A stretch of 64,000 nucleotides of DNA, taken from contig DKPS01000195.1 in NCBI GenBank assembly GCA_002471345.1, positions 75,361-139,360 on the forward strand, given 5' to 3'. Below the pieces are notes generated by a model. That model was not told the DNA's origin, ran no database searches, and was given only the letters and a program-made list of their open reading frames with translations. Origin of the DNA: Saprospiraceae bacterium UBA7328 (GTDB taxonomy: Bacteria > Bacteroidota > Bacteroidia > Chitinophagales > Saprospiraceae). Each line of letters begins with the position of its first letter. The first letter of the stretch is position 1. Below, in pieces: positions 1 to 9,021 of this stretch. The position numbers and the translations under genes are program-made.

Positions 1-2
1 GT

Positions 3-1061
3 GAAAGAAGCAATGCTCTAAACCAATTGCGAATCATAAACCAAACAACAAATGAAGAGCATTATCTTGATTTTGGAGAACAGGCTTATGTAGCTCGTAC
101 TAGCACGAATCCAGAATTCAATACTAACACCTTAAGATATTATTATTCTAGTCTTACAACTCCTGGAAGTACAATTGACTATGATATGAATAAGCGTACA
201 CAGGAAGTGAAAAAACAACAAGAAGTAGTGGGAGGTCATGATCCAGGCCAATACACTACTGAGAGACTGTATGCCACTGCAAGAGATGGAGCAAGAGTTC
301 CGATATCATTAGTATATAAGAATGGAATGAGAAAAGGTGGAGATACCCCTTTGTTACTTTATGCTTATGGGAGTTATGGAGCCACTATGGACCCATATTT
401 TTCATCAGTAAGGTTGAGCCTTCTAGATAGAGGATTCACATATGCCATAGCACACATCAGAGGAGGTCAAGCGATGGGTCGTCAGTGGTATGAAGATGGT
501 AAGATGTTTAAGAAAAAGAACACTTTTAATGACTATGTAGATTGTGCCAAATTCCTCATTGGGGATGAGTATACATCAGCATCACATCTCTATGCTATGG
601 GAGGTAGTGCAGGAGGGTTGCTGATGGGAGCTGTGGTAAATCAAGCTCCTGAGTTGTTTAATGGAGTGATTGCAGCAGTTCCTTTCGTTGATGTGGTTTC
701 TACAATGATGGATGAGAGTATTCCGCTTACTACAAATGAATTTGATGAATGGGGTAACCCTAAAAACAAAGATTCATATGATTATATGTTGTCTTATTCT
801 CCATATGATCAAGTGGAAAGAAAAGATTACCCTAATATGCTGATAACCACAGGATTATTTGATTCACAAGTTCAATACTGGGAACCTGCTAAGTGGATTG
901 CAAAACTCAGAGATATGAAAACGGATGATAATATTCTTATGATGAATACCAATATGGAAGCTGGTCATGGAGGAGCATCTGGAAGATTTGAGAGGTACAA
1001 AGAGACCGCTTTGGAGTACGCTTTCTTTTTGGATTTAGAAGGGAAGGTACTAGTAGATTAA
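3..1061 (+). CDS. ptrB: Oligopeptidase B (S9A prolyl oligopeptidase family), 5'-truncated
   Basis: C-terminal catalytic half of a serine oligopeptidase that cleaves short peptides after basic residues. The frame is open from base 3 with no convincing start, so the gene enters from outside the window; the TTG at 27 is internal. The alpha/beta-hydrolase triad is visible: Ser in GGSAGG (codon at 606-608), Asp in the LFDSQVQYWEP block and His in AGHGG near the end. The stretches around VPFVDVV, SIPLTTNEFDEWGNP and SYSPYD are hallmarks of oligopeptidase B rather than prolyl oligopeptidase. About 350 residues are present of a usual length near 700, so the N-terminal beta-propeller is mostly missing. 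No signal can be judged. It converges with the reverse-strand gene downstream, 55 bases away. Confidence 0.93.
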   Translation, partial: ERSNALNQLRIINQTTNEEHYLDFGEQAYVARTSTNPEFNTNTLRYYYSSLTTPGSTIDYDMNKRTQEVKKQQEVVGGHDPGQYTTERLYATARDGARVPISLVYKNGMRKGGDTPLLLYAYGSYGATMDPYFSSVRLSLLDRGFTYAIAHIRGGQAMGRQWYEDGKMFKKKNTFNDYVDCAKFLIGDEYTSASHLYAMGGSAGGLLMGAVVNQAPELFNGVIAAVPFVDVVSTMMDESIPLTTNEFDEWGNPKNKDSYDYMLSYSPYDQVERKDYPNMLITTGLFDSQVQYWEPAKWIAKLRDMKTDDNILMMNTNMEAGHGGASGRFERYKETALEYAFFLDLEGKVLVD

Positions 1062-1116
1062 ATAGGTAATAATGTGATATTAGATTTTGATATTCCTACT
1101 GGGTATAATTAAATTT

Positions 1117-3219
1117 CTATAGACTCCCATTATACCTTCTAAAAAACCATTCTAGTCCTAAAAAAGTCAATAGAATGAAAAATAGCCATTTGTAATCAAT
1201 GACAGATTTGTTCTGTGCATATTGATACAGGACTGGTTTGATGTCTTCATCTTGTGTGAGAGAGGAAGCGATGTCAGTGGCTTGATTCCAATTGTACACT
1301 GCTCCGTTTTGTCTATCTGCTAATGCATATAATAGAGAATGATTGGCTTCTAAATTATAGAGCTCATATTGAATTTCTTGAATTGTGATTTGTCCGGACT
1401 CTTTAAACTCGACACCTCCATAGGTACAATTTCCTACATAAGAATATCTCCCTGGTGCAAGGCTTCCAATATCTAGTGTGTAGTAATTTCCATTTTTAGT
1501 GAAGGTATAATTGAATTCATCATTTTGATCATTGGAAATAGAGAAAAATACATCGGCATCATTGATCAATTCATAATTGTCATTATATAGTTCAGCTGTG
1601 AATGTGACATCTTGATTTTCATTATAAATCTTCTCTTGAGATGATACTCTGAATCGTCTGCGATCCTCTTTAAGAGATGCATATGTCACTGTTTTAGAAA
1701 TTAGTTCTTTGGTAACATCAAAGTTTTCTCTTTCTAAGTAATCAAAAAGTTTCCACTTCCAAATGCCTTCAGCACAAATAATTGCTGATCTGATTCCACC
1801 TTTGTTTTGATAGGCAATGAGCGGGTATTCCGTGTCAATACTTCCTATTCTTTGTTCCATTAGTACCTGTGTGGATGGCCCTATTTTGAATTCACCAAAA
1901 GGTGCTAGGAGGGGAGGAAAATTTCGGATAGAATTTTTCAAAACATCAGATAGCGTAAAAAGCGAAAAATTACTTTTTAAAGTACCCTGAACTTCATTAA
2001 AACTTCCTGATGTGCCATTTATGGTGACCAAGTCCTGAGCTTTATTCAGAGCTTCTAAGGAGGTAGATTGGCCCGTTATAAAGATTCTCGGTGTGCGTCT
2101 TTTATTCATTTGAGTAAGGAAAGGCTCTATGCTGTATTTGGTAGAAGGTAGATTGTGAAATATGACCATGTCAGATAAAGCATTTGCAGAAGGATTGTCT
2201 GCCATGTATTCTACATTGACCTCATAGTTCTTATTCTCCAAAAGAAAAGTCTTCAATGCACTTAAATCAGGATGAGGAGCATGAGCAAGTACTGTAATTA
2301 CTTGCCTTGCATCTAGTACTTCTATGAATATGTCTTTGATATTATTAGCATAAACCACTTCATCATTTATTCCTCTTAATCGTGCTCTATAATGGGTAAT
2401 GCCAGGTCTTTTAAGTTCTAATTCTACCTCAAGAGTTTTGAAAAAGTCTACTGAGTTTATGCTCACATCTTCTTCCTTGATCTTGGTGTAATTACCTCCG
2501 ACTTCTTCTTCGATAATGAGTCTAGCTCTGCTGCCCTGACAATTGTCTGCTTTTATGTCCAGTTGAATATTTGTCAGATCATTGAGATAAGCAATGTTAT
2601 TATGATAGACATTCTTAACTAGAGCATCTCGGCGTTTAGTAGTATCTCCAAGGGCTATTCCAAATATTGGAATATGTCTTGGCATACCTACATATACTGG
2701 GCTTTTTCCTTGATTATAAATACCGTCAGATGCTAATATTATGGCGGAGAGATTTTCTCCTTCATATTGATCAATAAGAGATTTGATATTTGATAGATTA
2801 GTTAATTCAGCGTCATATGTTAGAGTATCATTTGCATTGATATCATCAATGCTTCCGCCAAGGGTGTAATTATCAACTTGAAATTTGTTAGAAAGAGTTT
2901 CTCTCATTTGAACAACTCCTTCAAAATAAGTGCTTTTTTCATCATCCATCCATGCACCTATGGACTTAGAATTATCTTGAATAAAAGCTATAATTGGATC
3001 TTTAATCTCTGTATTAAGGGATTGAAGAAAAGGATTGAGTAAAAGAGAAAGAAGGATCGAGGCAAGACTGAACCTTAAAAATGCCAATAATAATCTGAGC
3101 CACCTTCCTTTTTCAGTAAAATTATTATTTCGAAAATAAAGTGCTGCTGCAAAAACTGCGCCTCCCACTAGGCAGAGAAGCAGCATCCATACAGGTAAGT
3201 CAAAATTTATTCCGCTCAA
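1117..3219 (-). CDS. Membrane-anchored VWA-like protein (BatA-related topology)
   Basis: A 700-residue protein of unknown precise role. Two hydrophobic helices lie at about residues 9-28 and 42-62, then a long extracytoplasmic region, then a final helix (about 677-692) ending in a short basic tail. Residues 82-86 read DNSKS, matching the DxSxS metal-site motif of von Willebrand factor A domains, and a later segment (LASDGIYNQG) resembles a further metal-site strand. The topology parallels the BatA-domain protein at 20954-22978, so the two may be functional relatives. It starts with ATG at 3219, 117 bases from the divergent gene at 3337. The family occurs widely in Bacteroidota, normally labelled hypothetical. 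No catalytic motif is seen; a role as scaffold or chaperone-like surface protein is inference. Confidence 0.8.
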   Translation of the reverse strand: MSGINFDLPVWMLLLCLVGGAVFAAALYFRNNNFTEKGRWLRLLLAFLRFSLASILLSLLLNPFLQSLNTEIKDPIIAFIQDNSKSIGAWMDDEKSTYFEGVVQMRETLSNKFQVDNYTLGGSIDDINANDTLTYDAELTNLSNIKSLIDQYEGENLSAIILASDGIYNQGKSPVYVGMPRHIPIFGIALGDTTKRRDALVKNVYHNNIAYLNDLTNIQLDIKADNCQGSRARLIIEEEVGGNYTKIKEEDVSINSVDFFKTLEVELELKRPGITHYRARLRGINDEVVYANNIKDIFIEVLDARQVITVLAHAPHPDLSALKTFLLENKNYEVNVEYMADNPSANALSDMVIFHNLPSTKYSIEPFLTQMNKRRTPRIFITGQSTSLEALNKAQDLVTINGTSGSFNEVQGTLKSNFSLFTLSDVLKNSIRNFPPLLAPFGEFKIGPSTQVLMEQRIGSIDTEYPLIAYQNKGGIRSAIICAEGIWKWKLFDYLERENFDVTKELISKTVTYASLKEDRRRFRVSSQEKIYNENQDVTFTAELYNDNYELINDADVFFSISNDQNDEFNYTFTKNGNYYTLDIGSLAPGRYSYVGNCTYGGVEFKESGQITIQEIQYELYNLEANHSLLYALADRQNGAVYNWNQATDIASSLTQDEDIKPVLYQYAQNKSVIDYKWLFFILLTFLGLEWFFRRYNGSL

Positions 3220-3336
3220 GTTCTTTCGTATTTATGGTTCTACCCAGTGATGCAAAGATGAAAATTCTAATTACAAATTTCTTATATCAATAATGTTATC
3301 GATTTTCACGTTTGTACAGAGTGTAAAACGCATAAT

Positions 3337-4638
3337 GTGATGATGAAATATGTAACAAACATTATTCTCCTGACTTTTTTCTCCTTCTCTACTTCGTGGG
3401 CATCCTATATTTTGATTCCTATGGAGGCTGAAAATCAAAAAAATCACCTTAAAGCTTATGGTATTGCTTATTGGGTGATAGAACAAGGTGAAGAAGCATA
3501 TTGGCTATTAAATTATGAAGGTGGAGCATTTGCTTTTCCTCATAATTCAGTTTTCGAACAAGAATGCAAGATTAGGGATGTTTCCTATAGAGTCATACCC
3601 AATGCTCAGTTTGCGGCTATCAGAAGTGAGATATCTGATCCTGAGATGAATCAAGAAGTTATTAAGCTTGAGAAATCTCCAAAAATTGCAGTCTATACCC
3701 CAAATTTTAATGCTAGAGGAGAACGTATACAACCTTGGGACGATGCAGTTACTATGGTCCTGACCTTCGCAGAGATACCTTATGATAAAATATATGATAG
3801 AGACGTATTAGAAGGAAAATTGGCAGAATATGATTGGTTACATCTTCACCATGAAGACTTTACCGGCCAGTATGGTAAATTCTATGCCAATTATGCTAAT
3901 CAACCTTGGTATAAAGAGAATAAGAGGCGAATGGAAGAATTAGCAACCAGCTTAGGATTTGGTAAAGTTTCCAAACTTAAATCTGCAGTAGTAGAGAAGA
4001 TTAATGACTATGTCATGGGAGGAGGATTTATGTTCGCAATGTGCAGTGCTACTGATACCTATGATATCGCTTTAGCTGCTAAAGGTCTTGACATTTGTGA
4101 TGTGATGTTTGATGGAGATGCTGCAGATCCTGCTGCTCAGAGTAAATTGGACTTTTCTAGGACTTTTGCTTTTAAGGATTTTAAACTTATTCGTAATCCA
4201 AGAGAATATGAATTTGCTTCAATAGATCATAGGTCAAGAAAAATTAGCCCAGAGGCAGATTATTTCACGCTCTTTGATTTTTCAGCTAAGTGGGATCCTG
4301 TTCCTACTATGTTGACTCAGAATCATACGAGAACGGTTAAAGGATTTATGGGACAGACTACTTCCTATAAAAGGATGATAGGAAAAAATAAAAGTCATAT
4401 AAAATCTGATGTCCTTGTCCTAGGCGAAACAAAAGCTGCTAATGAGGTGAGATACATTCATGGGACTAGAGGTTTTGGTACATGGACTTTTTATGGTGGT
4501 CATGATCCAGAGGATTATAGGCATTTTGTGAATGACCCAGAGACTGATTTGACTCTTCATCCACGATCTCCGGGTTACAGATTAATCTTAAATAATGTCC
4601 TTTTTCCAGCGGCTAAAAAGAAGAAGAGAAAGACTTAG
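3337..4638 (+). CDS. Conserved exported Bacteroidota protein (often labelled 'asparagine synthetase B')
   Basis: A 433-residue protein with a signal peptide (about residues 1-22, ending at a SWA-S type site), followed by the conserved start of the mature protein, SYILIPMEAENQKNHLKAYG. Homologues in Bacteroidota are routinely labelled asparagine synthetase B, but no AsnB glutaminase (N-terminal Cys) or PP-loop synthetase motif is present. Instead it has a Rossmann-like middle part with HLHHEDFTGQYG and GGGFMFAMCSATD, the latter resembling a nucleophile-elbow Cys of class I glutamine-amidotransferase or ThuA-like folds, and FYGGHDPEDY near the end. The C-terminus is a lysine/arginine tail. Either of the first codons MMMK could be the start; ATG at 3337 is used. 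The true activity is unknown to me; being exported argues against asparagine synthesis. Confidence 0.85.
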   Translation: MMMKYVTNIILLTFFSFSTSWASYILIPMEAENQKNHLKAYGIAYWVIEQGEEAYWLLNYEGGAFAFPHNSVFEQECKIRDVSYRVIPNAQFAAIRSEISDPEMNQEVIKLEKSPKIAVYTPNFNARGERIQPWDDAVTMVLTFAEIPYDKIYDRDVLEGKLAEYDWLHLHHEDFTGQYGKFYANYANQPWYKENKRRMEELATSLGFGKVSKLKSAVVEKINDYVMGGGFMFAMCSATDTYDIALAAKGLDICDVMFDGDAADPAAQSKLDFSRTFAFKDFKLIRNPREYEFASIDHRSRKISPEADYFTLFDFSAKWDPVPTMLTQNHTRTVKGFMGQTTSYKRMIGKNKSHIKSDVLVLGETKAANEVRYIHGTRGFGTWTFYGGHDPEDYRHFVNDPETDLTLHPRSPGYRLILNNVLFPAAKKKKRKT

Positions 4639-4695
4639 GACCAAGATGAAAGAATAGAGTAGGGTTATGATTAAAAGATTGACTAGTTTTCCTGC

Positions 4696-4971
4696 ATGAA
4701 AGTAAAGTTACCAGAACTAATTTTGATCCAGTTCATCATTTATATGGGCTTGTTTTTGATGAGTAGCTATATAGGGCTTTTAATATGTTTAGTAATGGCT
4801 CCTATATTCTTTTTTGTATTGGTTATTTCACTTTTAGCAGAAATTTTTGATAGATCAAAAGTTTCCAGACTGTACTACTTTTTTATGGCCTCAGGAGTAG
4901 TGGTTCCTATCATTGTTATTATTATCGGCATTTCATTGGACCCTCATGCTTTGGATTGGTTGAATGAGTAG
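4696..4971 (+). CDS. Small membrane protein, conserved-type hypothetical
   Basis: A 91-residue protein with three hydrophobic segments (about residues 8-24, 26-47 and 63-81) separated by a short charged loop containing AEIFDRSKVSR. No motif identifies a function. It lies 57 bases downstream of the exported protein ending at 4638 on the same strand and may be co-transcribed with it; it ends 9 bases before the convergent dipeptidase gene. Length, uniform hydrophobic pattern and lack of an overlapping gene support it as real, and the opening KLPELILIQF pattern resembles small hypothetical membrane proteins I associate with Bacteroidota. Confidence 0.65.
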   Translation: MKVKLPELILIQFIIYMGLFLMSSYIGLLICLVMAPIFFFVLVISLLAEIFDRSKVSRLYYFFMASGVVVPIIVIIIGISLDPHALDWLNE

Positions 4972-4980
4972 GTTCTTGAA

Positions 4981-5676
4981 TTACTTTATAGGAAAGTCGA
5001 AATAAGTATCTGGAAATGGTTCATTTGCCAACGTGTAATGCCACCATTCTTCTGAATAAGGCTTAAATCCATATTTCTCCATTGTAGATTTTAATAATGC
5101 TCGATTTTCTTTTTGTTTATTAGTGATATCTTTATATGAATGATGGGACTTACGTCCAAAAAAATCAAAAGAACTTCCCATATCTAGTTCAGCTCCATTT
5201 ATCAATTCTATAATAGTAAGGTCCACAGTACTTCCTCTACTGTGCCCTGATCTCTCCGCTATATAGCCTAAATCAAATAGGTCCTTTTTTTTCACATTAG
5301 GATAATATTGCCGTTTCATTATTGTGTCTTCAAGAACTTTTGCCCACCTGATAAAATGATTTACAGCCCTTTGTGGTCTATATGAATCAAATATTTTGAG
5401 AGATAATCCCTTTTTGTTTAATTCCAATTGAACTTTGTTTAGTGCATATGCAGCTTCTTTTGTAATGAAAGATTTTGGATTGTGATATCCATCAATTCGC
5501 TTTCCAATAAAGTTATCAGAGCTATAATATCTCATCTCTATAACTATACTAGGACTGATCTCTTTGATATTCGTGAAAGTAGAGGGAATTGGTTCGTTAA
5601 TGGATGCACAATTCAGTAAAATGATACATGAAGTGGCGATGATTATAAATCTAAAACTTGTTAATGTTTTTATCAT
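4981..5676 (-). CDS. D-alanyl-D-alanine dipeptidase, VanX/DdpX type (M15D), lipoprotein
   Basis: A zinc dipeptidase family member of 231 residues. The M15D signature is clear: SGHSRGSTVD at about 143-152 supplies zinc ligands His145 and Asp152, and EEWWHY at about 209-214 supplies the catalytic Glu and third ligand His213. FDSYRPQRA (about 97-104) is the substrate-binding arginine block. The N-terminus carries a lipoprotein signal with lipobox LLNC (Cys23), so it should be anchored in the periplasm or outer membrane. Expected reaction: hydrolysis of D-Ala-D-Ala, either recycling cell-wall dipeptide or limiting it. No VanH/VanA ligase or VanRS pair is nearby, so vancomycin resistance is not implied. 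It is last in a reverse-strand run after the M20 and DsrE genes, 7 bases behind DsrE. Confidence 0.92.
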   Translation of the reverse strand: MIKTLTSFRFIIIATSCIILLNCASINEPIPSTFTNIKEISPSIVIEMRYYSSDNFIGKRIDGYHNPKSFITKEAAYALNKVQLELNKKGLSLKIFDSYRPQRAVNHFIRWAKVLEDTIMKRQYYPNVKKKDLFDLGYIAERSGHSRGSTVDLTIIELINGAELDMGSSFDFFGRKSHHSYKDITNKQKENRALLKSTMEKYGFKPYSEEWWHYTLANEPFPDTYFDFPIK

Positions 5677-5683
5677 GAGATAA

Positions 5684-6220
5684 TCAAAATTTTATGATAC
5701 CGTAGCCATCCATTTGAAACGTCGTAAGAACTGTCATCGCGGAAAGAGCCATTTTGACCTCATGATTAAGGTCATCTTTTTTGATGCCTTTGTATGAAGC
5801 AGACTGGCCACATATATACATTTTTACACCTTTTTCTGAGAGAGCTTTGATATATGAAGTATTGGGATTATCAAGTCCATATTTTTTATGATATGATTCA
5901 TCATTCATCACATGATCAGTCGAAGATCCATGCACTACAAAAGCCAAGTGGATGTCCTCTTCTTCTACTCCATGTCTTACATGCATATTGTAATACCTAT
6001 GAAGACTTGTGATTAATGGATTAGCTTTAGTGTGATCGCTCACTTTTCTATCAATATCGAAAATGGCTTTTAATATTTCGCCTTTCTCTGGAATGAAATC
6101 AGCATTGTTCACATCGAATACAGGTCCCATATCTGAAAAAACTGGTCCTTCAGTAGCTTTTTGACAAAATGTATTTGAAACAAAAAATAAAGCAATCCAA
6201 ATTGATAGTATCGTTTTCAT
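5684..6220 (-). CDS. Exported DsrE-family protein
   Basis: About 178 residues from the ATG at 6220, preferred over an upstream in-frame TTG at 6235 because a clean signal peptide (MKTILSIWIALFFVSNTFC) begins there. The mature part has the DsrE/DsrF-like fold pattern: FVVHGSSTDHVM strand, then MYICGQSASYKGI with a Cys at the position typical of this fold, then an alternating hydrophobic C-terminus. Cytoplasmic DsrE/TusD proteins relay sulfur; exported versions such as this are common in Bacteroidota but their role is not established. It begins 11 bases after the M20 peptidase stop and is followed 7 bases later by the VanX-type gene, so the three probably form one transcript. Confidence 0.82.
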   Translation of the reverse strand: MKTILSIWIALFFVSNTFCQKATEGPVFSDMGPVFDVNNADFIPEKGEILKAIFDIDRKVSDHTKANPLITSLHRYYNMHVRHGVEEEDIHLAFVVHGSSTDHVMNDESYHKKYGLDNPNTSYIKALSEKGVKMYICGQSASYKGIKKDDLNHEVKMALSAMTVLTTFQMDGYGIIKF

Positions 6221-6231
6221 ATTTATAAAAT

Positions 6232-7713
6232 TCAATTCATTTCAGTAGTCAATATTCCTTCAAACATTTTCATTGCATATTGGAAGTGACCTATTCTTAA
6301 ATTTTCATTAGGGCTATGCTGATTATTGTCCGGGTTCACCATTGGGACGATCACAGCTGGAAGATTCAACTCATTTATAAATGCAGCAATAGGAACAGTG
6401 CCGCCCATAATTCTAATTTTCACAGGATCTTCTTCCATTGTCTTTTTGACCACTTTTTCTAACCAATTACCAATGGGTGTATTCATATCAGTACGGAAAG
6501 GAAGAGTAGCTCCACTATTATAGAAATAAAGCAATTTAGAGTATTTCATTCTTTCTTCTCTAGTTGGTTCATGGTCCACTATGTGAAAGCCCTGTTTCTT
6601 TATGTGTGTTCTGATAGCTTGGATCAAATGATCAGGATCACTCTCAGTAACAAGACGAGTATCTAGAGCTACCGTGGCATTATCAGGTACAATCGTCCGT
6701 GCTTGTGCTCCAATCCATGCTGACGAAATGCCCCTTGCATTAAGGGATGGATATTGAAGAGATTCTTGATAATTTTTACCTACCTCTTCTGGCTCAGCGA
6801 TTTGGAGAAGTCCATGAATGGTCTCTATATCATCTGGGACTGTTGATAAGATCTTTTTAGTTTCTTCATCTAGTGAAATGCCATCGTAATAACCTTCTAT
6901 CGTTACTCTACCTTTTTCGTCTTTCATTGAAGCCAATAGCTCAGCCAGATTAAAAATAGGATTTGGAGCATAATTGCCATAATGACCGCTGTGTTGAGGC
7001 TTTATAGGTCCATAGACCGTCATATTGAGTGTCATTATGCCTCTGCACCCAAATGTCAAAGTTGGTTTGCCTGAAGTATGAACAGGCCCATCATTTATAA
7101 TTAGAGCATCAGCAGAAAGTAGCTCTCTATATTTGACTACAGCCGCCGCTAATGGTTTACTTCCTATCTCTTCTTCTCCGTCTAGTATTACTTTAATGTT
7201 GTGTTTGATTTGATTTGCAGAAGTTTGGTCTATAGCATTTAAAAAAGCTATAATTGGTCCTTTATCATCAGATGCAGATCTTCCAAAAATCCTCGACTCA
7301 GGATCTATTTCTCTTTGATTGGTAATATCCACTTTCTCCCATTCTCCATTTTTATTTTGTTGTTTGATAACAGCATGATAAGGATCTTTTTGATCCCACT
7401 TACCTGGGTCTACTGCTTGACCATCGAGATGCATATAGAAAAGAATAGTTGGTAGAGATGGATCCTTTTGTCGCTCTGCTAGAAGAAGAGGGTTTCCTGT
7501 TGTCTTAAGTCTTTGCGTTGTAAATCCTCTTTTATCAAATGCGGTTTCTAACCATCTAATGTTTTTAATGATGTCTTCTTCATTTAAACCGAAATTTGGA
7601 ATGGATATGAATGAAGTCAATTCATCTATAGCCAAATGTGTTCTCTCACTATTAATCTGAGCATAAAATAGCTGGGCAAATAAACAAAGAGTAACGCTAA
7701 AAGAAAATCTCAT
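6232..7713 (-). CDS. M20 family zinc metallopeptidase, exported
   Basis: About 493 residues from the ATG at 7713. This start is chosen because it opens a signal peptide (MRFSFSVTLCLFAQLFYAQ); an upstream GTG at 7755 would add an unlikely 14-residue leader. M20 metal-site motifs are in order: FYMHLDGQAV (His about 95, Asp about 97), SDDKGP (about 148-153), DGEEEIGS with the catalytic Glu pair (about 180-182), NDGP for the next ligand, and a late NQHSPNE His. A lid/dimerisation domain with GCRGIMTLNMTVYGP lies in the middle. Expected role: di- or oligopeptide hydrolysis in the periplasm. First gene of the cluster with DsrE and VanX-type dipeptidase, which suggests peptide or cell-wall peptide processing. 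Confidence 0.92.
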   Translation of the reverse strand: MRFSFSVTLCLFAQLFYAQINSERTHLAIDELTSFISIPNFGLNEEDIIKNIRWLETAFDKRGFTTQRLKTTGNPLLLAERQKDPSLPTILFYMHLDGQAVDPGKWDQKDPYHAVIKQQNKNGEWEKVDITNQREIDPESRIFGRSASDDKGPIIAFLNAIDQTSANQIKHNIKVILDGEEEIGSKPLAAAVVKYRELLSADALIINDGPVHTSGKPTLTFGCRGIMTLNMTVYGPIKPQHSGHYGNYAPNPIFNLAELLASMKDEKGRVTIEGYYDGISLDEETKKILSTVPDDIETIHGLLQIAEPEEVGKNYQESLQYPSLNARGISSAWIGAQARTIVPDNATVALDTRLVTESDPDHLIQAIRTHIKKQGFHIVDHEPTREERMKYSKLLYFYNSGATLPFRTDMNTPIGNWLEKVVKKTMEEDPVKIRIMGGTVPIAAFINELNLPAVIVPMVNPDNNQHSPNENLRIGHFQYAMKMFEGILTTEMN

Positions 7714-7864
7714 ATTTTTTTTGTCGAAAGATATAGCATATATGTTAAGGGACACATCTCTTTTTTATTGAGGCATTATTATTCTATAATGTTTAACAAA
7801 AAAAAAAAAAGATTAAACAAAAAAGATTTTTGTGAGTTAAAGAGTCATAACAAATAGAAAAATT

Positions 7865-8788
7865 ATGTCTAAAACTTTTTCAATAGTCACATTCTTACTA
7901 TCCTCTTTGATTTTCATTTCTTGTGGAGACGATGAGATAATAATCAATGAACCTTTAACCATTGCGGATATAGCTGCCGGAGATTCTCAATTTTCAACTT
8001 TGGTCTCTGCTCTTGACAGAGTGGGACTTGTGTCAGTTTTGAATGGAACCGGAACATATACTGTTTTTGCACCCACTAATTCAGCTTTTACAAATTCTGG
8101 TATTGATCTTAATTCTCTTTCAGACGAAACTTTGACTGATGTGCTTTTGTATCATGTCTTAGGAGCAACAGTTACATCAGGTGAAATTGTGGAAGGACAA
8201 ACTTATGTTTCTACAGCGTCAACAGGATCCCCGAATAATACCGCGCTTTCAGCATTAATAGAAAAAACTGGAAGTGTAGTAACTATTAACCAAACAGCTA
8301 CGGTTACTTCTGCAGATATAACAGCTTCTAATGGTGTGATACATGTGATAGACAAAGTAATTCTTCCACTAGATATCGTTGGTCATGCGGTTGCAAATTC
8401 CAATTTTACATCTTTAGTTGGAGCGTTGGGTGCGGCTTCCGGAGAGTTAGTAAGTGTATTGAGTGGAGATGGTCCTTTTACAGTGTTTGCGCCTTTGAAT
8501 AGTGCATTTGATGCTATTTCAGATGTGGCAGCTACATTGAGTGCTGATCAATTGTCGAAAGTCCTTACTTATCATGTTGTATCAGGGAATGTAATATCCA
8601 CAGATCTTTCTAATGGAATGAATGTAGTTACAGTAAATAGTGAAATGATCAAAATAGGAATAAGTGGTTCTTCTGTTACAATAACTGATGCCGGAGGGAA
8701 TGTATCAAATGTTATTCTTACTGATGTACAAGCCACTAATGGAGTGATTCATGTATTAGACAGCGTAATCCTACCAAAAGACTTGTAG
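7865..8788 (+). CDS. Fasciclin (FAS1) domain lipoprotein, two repeats
   Basis: A 307-residue surface lipoprotein with signal and lipobox FISC (Cys20). Two FAS1 domains follow each other, about residues 33-165 and 170-305. Each carries the H1 box (YTVFAPTNSAF / FTVFAPLNSAF), the YHVL/YHVV segment and a closing NGVIHVIDKVILP / NGVIHVLDSVILP box, so the repeats are readable directly. FAS1 domains mediate adhesion in other systems; in Bacteroidota such lipoproteins are common and their ligands are unknown. The gene stands alone between a divergent peptidase operon and a strong terminator at 8814-8846. Upstream is an A-rich stretch including a run of about 13 A at roughly 7799-7811. Confidence 0.93.
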   Translation: MSKTFSIVTFLLSSLIFISCGDDEIIINEPLTIADIAAGDSQFSTLVSALDRVGLVSVLNGTGTYTVFAPTNSAFTNSGIDLNSLSDETLTDVLLYHVLGATVTSGEIVEGQTYVSTASTGSPNNTALSALIEKTGSVVTINQTATVTSADITASNGVIHVIDKVILPLDIVGHAVANSNFTSLVGALGAASGELVSVLSGDGPFTVFAPLNSAFDAISDVAATLSADQLSKVLTYHVVSGNVISTDLSNGMNVVTVNSEMIKIGISGSSVTITDAGGNVSNVILTDVQATNGVIHVLDSVILPKDL

Positions 8789-8813
8789 ATTGTTTTGACG
8801 TTCAATTTATATG

Positions 8814-8846
8814 AAAGGTGACTTATGTAAGAGTCACCTTTTTTTT
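8814..8846 (+). terminator. Rho-independent terminator after fasciclin gene
   Basis: A perfect 10-bp stem (AAAGGTGACT at 8814-8823 with AGTCACCTTT at 8832-8841), an 8-base loop, and a T-run from 8839 to 8846. It lies 26 bases after the fasciclin stop codon on the same strand. Confidence 0.85.
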
Positions 8847-9021
8847 GTTACAGTAAAAATGCCATTTTGTACTTTTCAGTCGTAACTACCACATAATGAA
8901 ACCACTTCAATGATTTAAATATTGAAGCAATTCTGATAATATATAGATCAATCACTCATTTGCAAGCACAAAACCTGACATTTCATTATTTTGCCTTCAC
9001 TTTTCTAAAAAGAAATAAATA

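Noticed and set aside
3271..3486. Reverse-strand frame of 71 codons across the start of the exported protein
   Set aside because: It overlaps a well-supported gene and its promoter region and has no recognisable composition or motif.
4981..5676. VanX-type gene as a vancomycin resistance determinant
   Set aside because: No VanH, VanA-type ligase or VanRS genes adjoin it, and Bacteroidota are Gram-negative; a cell-wall dipeptide role is more likely.
6220..6235. TTG start for the DsrE gene overlapping the M20 stop
   Set aside because: The ATG at 6220 opens a clean signal peptide; the TTG adds five residues with no support.
7799..7811. Run of about 13 A upstream of the fasciclin gene as a phase-variable switch
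   Set aside because: A homopolymer is visible but its position 50+ bases before the ATG, outside an identified promoter spacer, gives no evidence of switching.
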